Source: Bacillota bacterium
GTDB lineage: Bacteria > Bacillota > Bacilli > Lactobacillales > Aerococcaceae
Reading direction: 5' to 3'
Assembly: GCA_023442905.1 (NCBI GenBank)
Contig: JAEZWY010000044.1
Location: 1-25,981 of the forward strand
DNA length: 25,981 bases
The translations under genes were made by a program, and so were the position numbers. Below are positions 6,536 to 13,835 of this stretch, in pieces. The first letter of the stretch is position 1; each line of letters starts with the position of its first letter. The notes below the pieces were generated by a model that saw only the letters and a list, made by a program, of their open reading frames with translations, searched no databases and was not told where the DNA came from.

Positions 6536-7336
6536 ATGCGGAAGGACCATTATGCGCGTTTCGATGGGATTGTTCTTTTTACGCGTAAGTATAAAGAAAA
6601 TGATTTACTGATCAAGATATTTACAAAAGAATTTGGAAAGCGTATGTTTTTCGTTAAAAATATTCAACGGCAAAATAATGGTTTAAGAGAGATTGCCTTT
6701 CCATATATGCGTGCCTCTTTTGTAGGTACTATTAATGATAAAGGTTTTTCTTTCTTGAATGATACTGGCAATATCCAATTTCCTAAGACGACAATTGCTG
6801 ATATCCAAGCCAATGCTTATGCTGCTTATATGACAGGTTTAACTGATGCAGCTTTTGAAGACTTTATTAAAGAAGACAAGGTTTTTGATTTGTTGTGGCA
6901 AGGTTTGGGTAAAATTGAAGCAGGTGTTGATCCGTCGGTTGTTGCGAATATATTTGAAATTCAATTGCTGCCTAAATTCGGTGTAGCACCGAACTTTCTA
7001 CATTGTGCAATTTGTGGACGCGACCAAGGAAGATTCGATTACTCCATGCAATATGCTGGGGTTTTATGTGCTAATCATTTTCACATGGATGAACGTCGTT
7101 TGCACTGGTCACCTAGAGCCAGCCATTTTATTCGAATGTTTAGTCAAATTCCCTATGATAAGTTAGGAGAAGTGAACTTACAGGCTGGCACCAAAGCAGA
7201 AATAAGACAGGCCTTAGATGACCTATATGAGGAGTATGTTGGCATCCATTTGAAGAGTAGACACTTTATCAGTCAGTTGGAAACTTTTATCAATCCACTT
7301 GACGATAAAAGAGAAAAAAAGTATGATAGTAGCTGA
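6536..7336 (+). CDS. recO: DNA repair protein RecO
   Basis: A 266-aa recombination mediator that with RecR and RecF loads RecA on SSB-coated DNA and anneals strands. It has an N-terminal OB fold (GIVLFTRKYKENDLLIKIFT, 11-30), a helical middle, and a zinc cluster with Cys157, Cys160, Cys178 and His181 (CAIC...CANH), the typical Firmicutes arrangement. ATG 6536 has GAAAGGAGGG upstream. The last part of the gene contains the promoter for the glycine T-box (7299-7327), so transcription of glyQS starts inside recO. Confidence 0.93.
   Translation: MRKDHYARFDGIVLFTRKYKENDLLIKIFTKEFGKRMFFVKNIQRQNNGLREIAFPYMRASFVGTINDKGFSFLNDTGNIQFPKTTIADIQANAYAAYMTGLTDAAFEDFIKEDKVFDLLWQGLGKIEAGVDPSVVANIFEIQLLPKFGVAPNFLHCAICGRDQGRFDYSMQYAGVLCANHFHMDERRLHWSPRASHFIRMFSQIPYDKLGEVNLQAGTKAEIRQALDDLYEEYVGIHLKSRHFISQLETFINPLDDKREKKYDSS
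7299..7327 (+). promoter_or_regulatory. Promoter of the glycine T-box / glyQS operon, inside recO
   Basis: TTGACG (7299-7304), a 17-base spacer, and TATGAT (7322-7327). Each hexamer is five of six to consensus. The predicted start near 7334 lies just before T-box stem I, which begins at about 7344. Confidence 0.75.
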
Positions 7337-7343
7337 ATAAAAG

Positions 7344-7546
7344 AAGTGCAATGAAAATACTAAGTAACTAGAGCTAGATTCTAAAGCGAGGTCGGACAGT
7401 GGAAGCGGCTGAATTAAACTCATGTGAAGGCATATTGGAGCACTTAACAATAAAGCGCTAATGAGTTTACTCATTAGAAGTAGGGTGGAACCGCGATATA
7501 ATCGTCCCTATGTGTTTGTTTTTTCAAATACATAGGGGCTTTTTTG
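7344..7546 (+). ncRNA. Glycine T-box riboswitch with terminator
   Basis: A T-box leader ahead of glyQS that senses uncharged tRNA-Gly and prevents termination. The stem I base pairs AAGTGC (7344-7349) with GCACTT (7440-7445). The likely specifier is GGC (7429-7431) in GAAGGCA on the 3' side of stem I. Stem III is CTAATGAG/CTCATTAG (7458-7477). The invariant T-box core AGGGTGGAACCGCG is at 7482-7495. The terminator pairs CCCTATGTGTTTG (7506-7518) with CAAATACATAGGG (7525-7537), 13 bp with one G-U, then CTTTTTTG. A glycine codon as specifier agrees with the downstream glycyl-tRNA synthetase genes. Confidence 0.95.
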
Positions 7547-7598
7547 TGTCTTCTGATGTATTTGACCACTAAAGATTAAGAATGAGGAAGTGAACATC

Positions 7599-8516
7599 TT
7601 GGCAACGAATCATAAAACATTTCAAGATATTATTTTAACTTTACAAAATTACTGGGCAGAGCAAGGCTGCTTAGTTTTAAATGCCTATGATACTGAAAAA
7701 GGTGCGGGTACTATGTCACCTTATACCTTCTTGCGAGCAATCGGACCTGAACCGTGGAATGCTTGTTACGTAGAGCCATCTCGTCGTCCAGCTGACGGTC
7801 GTTATGGTGAAAATCCAAACCGTTTATACCAACATCACCAATTCCAAGTCGTGATGAAGCCAAATCCAGAAAATATTCAAGAGCTTTATATTGAAAGCCT
7901 AAAACAATTAGGTATTGATCCATTAAAACATGATATTCGTTTTGTAGAAGATAACTGGGAAAATCCTTCATTAGGTTGTGCTGGTTTAGGTTGGGAAGTT
8001 TGGTTAGACGGGATGGAAGTTACCCAATTTACTTATTTCCAACAAGTTGGTGGATTGGAATGTAAGCCTGTAACATCTGAATTAACTTACGGTTTAGAAC
8101 GTTTAGCTTCTTACATCCAAGAGGTTGACTCAGTTTATGATATTGAATGGGTTGAAGGGGTCAAATATGGTGAAATTTTTGGCCAAGCTGAGTATGAGCA
8201 CTCAGTTTATTCATTTGAAGAATCAGATGTAGATATGTTGTTCTCTGCCTTCAATAAATATGAAACTGAAGCGCTAAAACAGATCGATAATGAATTAGTT
8301 CACCCGGCTTATGACTACATTTTAAAATGCTCACATACATTTAACTTATTGGATGCGCGTGGGGTCATCTCTGTTACTGACCGTGCTGCTTATCTAGCAC
8401 GTATCCGTAATATGGCGCGTCGCGTAGCTAAAATGTTTGTGAAAAAACGTGCTGATTTGGGTTACCCATTATTAGACCGCGAAACAGCAGAAGCGTTATT
8501 GAAGGAGGCAAAATAA
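7599..8516 (+). CDS. glyQ: Glycyl-tRNA synthetase alpha subunit
   Basis: A 305-aa class II synthetase subunit carrying the aminoacylation active site of the bacterial alpha2beta2 GlyRS. Strong family blocks are LQNYWAEQGCLVL (19-31), SPYTFLRAIGPEPWN, YVEPSRRPADGRYGENPNRL and HHQFQVVMKP. The start is TTG 7599, 8 bases after GAGGAAG (7584-7590); the GTG at 7590 overlaps that site and is rejected. The stop codon overlaps the glyS ATG (TAATG at 8514-8518), so the two subunits are translationally coupled. Expression is controlled by the upstream glycine T-box. Confidence 0.96.
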   Translation: MATNHKTFQDIILTLQNYWAEQGCLVLNAYDTEKGAGTMSPYTFLRAIGPEPWNACYVEPSRRPADGRYGENPNRLYQHHQFQVVMKPNPENIQELYIESLKQLGIDPLKHDIRFVEDNWENPSLGCAGLGWEVWLDGMEVTQFTYFQQVGGLECKPVTSELTYGLERLASYIQEVDSVYDIEWVEGVKYGEIFGQAEYEHSVYSFEESDVDMLFSAFNKYETEALKQIDNELVHPAYDYILKCSHTFNLLDARGVISVTDRAAYLARIRNMARRVAKMFVKKRADLGYPLLDRETAEALLKEAK

Positions 8517-10594
8517 TGAGCCAACATAAATTTTTATTTGAAATTGGTTTAGAAGAGGTACCTGCCCAATACGTGCGTAATGCCGTTAACCAATTAAAAG
8601 CTTTAGTTGAAAACTTTTTAACAGAAAACCGTTTAACTTTTGAAAATGTTGAAACATTTGCGACCCCACGTCGTTTAACAGTTCGTGTGAATGGTCTAGC
8701 AGATAAACAAACAGATTTTTCTGAAGTTGCTAAGGGGCCAGCTAAACGTATTGCCCAAGATGAAGAAGGTAACTGGACCAAAGCTGCGCAAGGTTTTGCT
8801 CGCGGAAAAGGCGCATCTGTTGAAGATATTTACTTTGAGGAAGTAAAAGGGGAAGAGTATGTTTTCATTAAAATATCTAACCCAGGAAGTCCTGCAGCAG
8901 ATATTTTACAAAATATTGTAACTGTTATTGATCATATGTCATTCCCTGTTTCTATGCACTGGGCTTCATATGATGTCAAATATATTCGCCCAATTCACTG
9001 GATGGTAGCATTACTGGATGATCAAGTCTTACCATTAACTTTCTTGAATTTAACAGCTTCAAATGTTTCTCGTGGACATCGCTATTTAGGTGACCAAGCT
9101 GTAACGATTGCTGATGCAGATGCTTATGAAGCAGCATTAGCAAAAGAGTTTGTCATTGTTAATCAAGATGAACGAAAAGCATTGATTGAACAACAAATCA
9201 ACCAATTAGCGAGTGAAAACAACTATCAAATTGATATTGATGAAGATTTACTTGAAGAAGTTACACAGATTGTTGAATATCCAACAGCCTTTATTGGTAA
9301 TTTCGATGAGAAATACCTAGAATTACCAGATGAAGTACTTATTACTTCAATGAAGAACCATCAACGTTACTTCTATGTTAAAGATCAAGCTGGTAACTTG
9401 TTACCTTTATTCCTAGCGGTTCGTAATGGAAATGCTGAATATCTGGATAATGTTCGAAAAGGGAACCAAAAAGTGCTAACTGCTCGTTTAGAAGATGGCT
9501 TCTTCTTTGTAAATGAAGATAAAACTAAAACCATTCAAGACTTCCAGGATCGTTTGGCTAAGGTGACTTTCCACGCTGAAATTGGTTCATTACAAGAAAA
9601 AATGACACGTACAGGCCAAATTGCGCAATACCTTGCTGAAAAATGGTCAGATGAATTTGCCGATGCACAAGCAGAAGACATTACACGTACTGCTGAGATC
9701 TATAAATTTGATTTGGTAACAGGTATTGTAGATGAATTCTCTGAATTACAGGGAATTATGGGTGAAAAATATGCCTTAGAATTTGGTGAAACTCCTGCAG
9801 TTGCTACCGCTATTCGTGAACATTATATGCCAATTTCTGCTGAAGGCGAATTACCAGCTAGCCAATTAGGGAAATTATTTGCAGTCTCAGATAAATTAGA
9901 TTCAGTTATTTCATTCTTTAATATTGACCGTATTCCTTCTGGATCAAACGATCCGTTTGCTTTACGTCGTCAAACTTCTGGAATTGTGCGCATTCTAATC
10001 GAAAATGAGTTAACTTTTGACTGGAAAACTGATATTATTAATATCTTGCAAACTGTTTATAATATTCAAGACCAAGAGCGTCTCCTTCAATTGCAAATGT
10101 CATTAAGTCAGTTTGTAAATGACCGTTTGAAAGCTATATTGAGCGATCAAGAAATTCGTTTTGATATTGCGGATGCTGTCCTACAAAGTTGTTCAAATGA
10201 TATTTTAACGAAATTAGCAGCAAGTAAGGTCTTACAAGAAGAAAGTACAAAATCTTCATTTAAAGAAACTCTTGAAGCTTGGAATCGTATCTTGAATTTA
10301 GGCGAGAAAGCCCGCGAATTGAACGTGGAGAATGTTACAATAGATGAAAGTCGCTTTGAAACTGAATCTGAATCAGCATTACTTAATGGTGCTAAAGGGT
10401 TAGAGATGACAACTGACATGCAAGCCAACTATAATCAACTTGAGGCGTTAACACCAATTATCACAGAATTTTTTGATCATAATATGGTGTTTGCAGAAGA
10501 TCAAGCGGTACAAAATAACCGTTTAGCAATCTTAAGTTTGATTGCACAAGCGATTTTAACGCTTGCTGATACAAATCGTATCAACACAAAATAA
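8516..10594 (+). CDS. glyS: Glycyl-tRNA synthetase beta subunit
   Basis: A 692-aa beta subunit that binds and positions tRNA-Gly, full length for the family. The N-terminus (FLFEIGLEEVPAQYVRNAVNQL) is characteristic. The middle carries the HD-like region (TFHAEIGSLQEKMTR, LVTGIVDEFSELQGIMGEKYA, DKLDSVISFF), and the C-terminal about 100 residues are the anticodon-binding domain (ILNLGEKAR, PIITEFFDHNMVFAEDQAVQNNRLAIL). GAAGGAGG at the end of glyQ serves as its ribosome binding site. Start and glyQ stop overlap by one base. obgE follows after 34 bases, not the dnaG-rpoD pair common in other Firmicutes. Confidence 0.97.
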   Translation: MSQHKFLFEIGLEEVPAQYVRNAVNQLKALVENFLTENRLTFENVETFATPRRLTVRVNGLADKQTDFSEVAKGPAKRIAQDEEGNWTKAAQGFARGKGASVEDIYFEEVKGEEYVFIKISNPGSPAADILQNIVTVIDHMSFPVSMHWASYDVKYIRPIHWMVALLDDQVLPLTFLNLTASNVSRGHRYLGDQAVTIADADAYEAALAKEFVIVNQDERKALIEQQINQLASENNYQIDIDEDLLEEVTQIVEYPTAFIGNFDEKYLELPDEVLITSMKNHQRYFYVKDQAGNLLPLFLAVRNGNAEYLDNVRKGNQKVLTARLEDGFFFVNEDKTKTIQDFQDRLAKVTFHAEIGSLQEKMTRTGQIAQYLAEKWSDEFADAQAEDITRTAEIYKFDLVTGIVDEFSELQGIMGEKYALEFGETPAVATAIREHYMPISAEGELPASQLGKLFAVSDKLDSVISFFNIDRIPSGSNDPFALRRQTSGIVRILIENELTFDWKTDIINILQTVYNIQDQERLLQLQMSLSQFVNDRLKAILSDQEIRFDIADAVLQSCSNDILTKLAASKVLQEESTKSSFKETLEAWNRILNLGEKARELNVENVTIDESRFETESESALLNGAKGLEMTTDMQANYNQLEALTPIITEFFDHNMVFAEDQAVQNNRLAILSLIAQAILTLADTNRINTK

Positions 10595-10628
10595 ACAAAG
10601 TAATAGAAATTGAAAGGAGGGGTAACAT

Positions 10629-11954
10629 ATGTCAACATTTTTTGATTATGCCAAAATCTGGGTAAAAGCAGGTAAGGGTGGCGATGGTATGGTTGCCTTT
10701 TTACGAGAAAAATATCGTCCAGATGGTGGTCCAGCTGGTGGAGATGGTGGTCGCGGTGGTGACATTATCTTCAAAGTAGATGAAGGATTGAGAACTTTGA
10801 TGGACTTCCGCTACAACCGTCACTTTAAAGCGAAACCAGGTGAAAATGGGATGCCTAAAGGGATGTATGGACGTGGTGCAGAAGATATGTATGTCGCTGT
10901 ACCCCCTGGAACAGTAGTTAAAAACTTTGACACTGGTCAAATTATTGGTGATTTAGTAGAAAATGGTGAAGAACTCATTGTTGCCCACGGTGGTCGTGGT
11001 GGTCGTGGGAATATGAAATTTGCGACCCACAACAACCCTGCACCGGAAATCGCGGAGAATGGTGAACCAGGAGAAGAAATCACCCTACAACTGGAATTAA
11101 AATTGATTGCAGATGCTGGATTAGTAGGTTTCCCGTCAGTCGGAAAATCAACGTTATTATCTGTTGTGACTGCAGCAACACCAAAAATAGCAGATTACCA
11201 CTTTACAACAATTACACCAAATTTAGGTGTAGTGAATACACGTTCACACGAATCATTCGTATTAGCGGATTTACCTGGATTAATTGAGGGTGCAGCTGAC
11301 GGTATTGGACTAGGTTTCCAATTCTTACGTCATGTTGAGCGAACTAAGGTCATTTTACATGTAATCGATATGGGTGGCTTTGAAAACCGTGATCCTTTTG
11401 ATGATTATGTAGCTATCAATAAGGAACTACATAATTATGATGATCACCTAATGTCACGACCAACAATTATCGTAGCGAACAAGATGGATATTCCTGAAGC
11501 TGAATTATATATTGAAGAATTCAAGGAAAAACTTGCAAGCTATTTTGCCGAAAACTATCCAGATTTAGAGTTGCCAGAAATATTCCCAATCTCAGCCTAT
11601 ACTAGAGAAGGATTGGATCCTTTAATGGACCATACTGCTGAGTTGATTCGCTTGGAAGAAGAGCGAATTGCTGAAGAAGGTAGACAAGCTTCTACAGAAA
11701 CAGTTGTTTATGAAATTCCAGAAGATGAAGAACCGCCATTCTATGTAGGACGTGAATCTGATGGTACTTTCTACCTATATGGGGATAAAATTGAGAAATT
11801 ATTCAAAATGGCTAACTTGGAATACGATGAGTCAGCATTACGATTTGCTCGTCAATTGAAGAATATGGGTGTTGATAAAGCCTTGGCTGCACGTGGTGCT
11901 AAGCAAGGGGATATTATCCGTATATTGGATTACGAGTTTGAATTCCAAGAATAG
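10629..11954 (+). CDS. obgE: GTPase Obg (CgtA)
   Basis: A 441-aa GTPase for late 50S ribosome assembly and stress signalling. The glycine-rich Obg fold occupies about 1-158 (KAGKGGDGMVAF, GGPAGGDGGRGG, GGRGGRGNMKFAT). The G domain has GFPSVGKS (167-174), DLPG (214-217) and NKMD (284-287). The last ~80 residues are the OCT domain typical of Firmicutes Obg (EDEEPPFYVGRESDGTFYLYG). ATG 10629 follows GAAAGGAGGGG. No promoter is apparent in the 34-base gap to glyS, so obgE is the distal gene of the T-box-controlled operon and may partly respond to glycine supply. A terminator follows. Confidence 0.97.
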   Translation: MSTFFDYAKIWVKAGKGGDGMVAFLREKYRPDGGPAGGDGGRGGDIIFKVDEGLRTLMDFRYNRHFKAKPGENGMPKGMYGRGAEDMYVAVPPGTVVKNFDTGQIIGDLVENGEELIVAHGGRGGRGNMKFATHNNPAPEIAENGEPGEEITLQLELKLIADAGLVGFPSVGKSTLLSVVTAATPKIADYHFTTITPNLGVVNTRSHESFVLADLPGLIEGAADGIGLGFQFLRHVERTKVILHVIDMGGFENRDPFDDYVAINKELHNYDDHLMSRPTIIVANKMDIPEAELYIEEFKEKLASYFAENYPDLELPEIFPISAYTREGLDPLMDHTAELIRLEEERIAEEGRQASTETVVYEIPEDEEPPFYVGRESDGTFYLYGDKIEKLFKMANLEYDESALRFARQLKNMGVDKALAARGAKQGDIIRILDYEFEFQE

Positions 11955-11976
11955 ATTTTCTAGGCATTGAAACAGG

Positions 11977-12026
11977 AGCGCACATTGAACAGGGAAACTT
12001 GGATTTAATGTGCGCTCTTGGTTTTT
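11977..12026 (+). terminator. Terminator after obgE
   Basis: A perfect 11-bp stem, GAGCGCACATT (11977-11987) with AATGTGCGCTC (12007-12017), has a 20-base loop and is followed by TTGGTTTTT. It lies 23 bases after the obgE stop. The large loop and interrupted T-tract suggest partial termination, allowing some read-through into rnz. Confidence 0.7.
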
Positions 12027-12058
12027 ACGAATTTATAAATAGAAATGAGCGAAAGAAA

Positions 12059-12982
12059 GTGGAGATAACTTTTTTAGGAACAGGTGCTGGCGTACCGAGC
12101 AGAAGTCGGAATGTTACTAGTATTATGTTAAAACTATTAGACGAGAGTAATGAAATGTGGATGTTTGATTGTGGCGAAGCAACCCAGCATCAAATCATGA
12201 AAACGACGTTGAAACCGCGAAAGGTCACTAAAATTTTTATCACGCATCTACATGGCGACCATATTTTTGGTTTACCAGGTTTTCTATCTTCAAGAAGTCA
12301 TCAAGGCGGAGAATCAGCTGTCACTATATACGGACCTAAAGGGATAAAAGCATATATAGATAATTTTCTTCAGGTAACCCGTACTAGCTTAGGCTATGAT
12401 TTAATCATTCATGAGTTAGCAGATGAAGGCGTAGTTTTTCAAAATGACCAATACCAAGTTATTTATAAGACTTTAGACCATGCTATCCAGTCATATGGTT
12501 ATAGGGTGATTGAAGCAGACCAGGTAGGTGAATTATTGATTGATAAGGCGAGAGAAGCTGGTGTGCCAAATGGCCCTTTATTAGGTCAATTAAAACAGGG
12601 GAAAACCATCACCTTAGATGACGGACGACAGTTGAATGGACATGATTTCATTGGACCAGATATAAAAGGTCGTATTATTACTATTTTAGGAGATACACGC
12701 TATCATCATAATGCAGTATCACTAGCCCAAGATGCGGATGTATTAGTTCATGAAGCTACTTTTGCTGCGGGTGAAGAACGAATGGCGCGTAATTACTATC
12801 ATTCAACTGCTAAACAAGCGGGTCTAGTAGCCAAGGAAGCGAACGTTAAACAATTGTTATTAACACATATCTCAGCAAGATATGTTGGTAAGGCTTCACA
12901 ACAATTAGAAGCAGATGCCAAAAAAGTTTTCAAGAATAGTCACATTGTAAAAGATTTTGATTCAATTAGTCTAGGTAAGTAG
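12059..12982 (+). CDS. rnz: Ribonuclease Z (tRNA 3' processing)
   Basis: A 307-aa metallo-beta-lactamase-fold endonuclease that trims tRNA 3' trailers. It has the zinc motif THLHGDH (His63, His65, Asp67, His68), GDTRYHHN and HEATF in the middle, and LLTHISARY near the end. The start is taken as GTG 12059, giving the usual MEITFLGTGAGVPS N-terminus. The frame is open further upstream, but that part lies in the obgE terminator hairpin. The Shine-Dalgarno site is poor (purine-rich GAGCGAAAG at 12047-12055), suggesting weak initiation or another start. First gene of rnz-SDR-recJ-apt. I find no good promoter between the terminator and the start. Confidence 0.92.
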   Translation: MEITFLGTGAGVPSRSRNVTSIMLKLLDESNEMWMFDCGEATQHQIMKTTLKPRKVTKIFITHLHGDHIFGLPGFLSSRSHQGGESAVTIYGPKGIKAYIDNFLQVTRTSLGYDLIIHELADEGVVFQNDQYQVIYKTLDHAIQSYGYRVIEADQVGELLIDKAREAGVPNGPLLGQLKQGKTITLDDGRQLNGHDFIGPDIKGRIITILGDTRYHHNAVSLAQDADVLVHEATFAAGEERMARNYYHSTAKQAGLVAKEANVKQLLLTHISARYVGKASQQLEADAKKVFKNSHIVKDFDSISLGK

Positions 12983-13005
12983 CCACATTAATAGGAGTGA
13001 TGAAA

Positions 13006-13803
13006 ATGTCTCAAACATATACAGTCATTACAGGTGCATCTTCAGGAATCGGTCAAGCTTTTGCCTACAAAATGGCTAGCGAAGGTAGGAATATCATCAT
13101 CAATGGCCGTAATAAAAAACGATTAAATGAAACAAAAAAACATGCCCTTGAACTAGGTGCTGGTCAAGTGTTAGGTTATACTGCGGATTTAGTCACAGGA
13201 GATGAAGCTGAAAATTTCGCCCAATATTGTTTCGATAAAGGTCAGATCGAAAATTTCGTACATTGTTTAGGTTTTGGTGATTTTTCAGCAATTAACGATC
13301 AAGACTATACCCAAATCGCAAAATTAACCCATACAAACTTGCTATTGACCATGTTTCTTTCAAAACGCTTTGCGGCTGGAATGTTAGACCAAGATACTAA
13401 AGCGAATAATATTACTTTAATTTCTTCAGTGGCTGGTTTAATTCAAACACCTAAGTCAGCTGTATACGCAGCTAGTAAAGCAGGTGTTCATGCCTTTGCT
13501 AATGGGCTAAGACAAGATTTATGGACGACTAAGATTAAGGTTACTTGTATCCTTCCTGGACCGGTTGACACAGCTTTCTTTGATATAGCAGATAAAGATG
13601 GGTCATATTTTGATAATGTCCAAGCTTTTGCTACAACACCAGAGATTGTAGCTGACAAAATGGCAACCGCAATCGAACGTGGCCAATTTGAGCTAGTTGT
13701 GCCGTTTTACTATGACATCATGAACCGTCTGATGCGATTAGCGCCAAGCATAGCTTATCGTTTAATACATTTGACTTTTGAAAAAGGTCAGTTTAGAGAC
13801 TAA
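13006..13803 (+). CDS. SDR-family oxidoreductase (canonical active site)
   Basis: A 265-aa short-chain dehydrogenase/reductase. The cofactor loop TGASSGIG is at 9-16, and the catalytic Ser140/141 (LISSVAG), Tyr154 and Lys158 (YAASK) are all present, so unlike the SDR at 817-1605 this one should be active. NGRNKKRL (33-40) after the second beta strand suggests NADP preference. The start is ATG 13006, with AGGAG (12993-12997) 8 bases upstream; the in-frame GTG 12997 and ATG 13000 overlap or crowd the site. It sits between rnz and recJ with gaps of 23 and 32 bases. The substrate is unknown. Confidence 0.88.
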   Translation: MSQTYTVITGASSGIGQAFAYKMASEGRNIIINGRNKKRLNETKKHALELGAGQVLGYTADLVTGDEAENFAQYCFDKGQIENFVHCLGFGDFSAINDQDYTQIAKLTHTNLLLTMFLSKRFAAGMLDQDTKANNITLISSVAGLIQTPKSAVYAASKAGVHAFANGLRQDLWTTKIKVTCILPGPVDTAFFDIADKDGSYFDNVQAFATTPEIVADKMATAIERGQFELVVPFYYDIMNRLMRLAPSIAYRLIHLTFEKGQFRD

Positions 13804-13835
13804 TTTTCTACAGTATTTAGAAATGAGGACAAATT

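Noticed and set aside
10147..10428. Antisense open frames inside glyS and several other genes
   Set aside because: They lie opposite well-conserved genes, lack ribosome binding sites and have compositions expected of reverse-strand shadows.
11999..12058. Longer N-terminus for RNase Z
   Set aside because: The frame is open, but it runs through the 3' arm of the obgE terminator, and the added residues are not part of the family.
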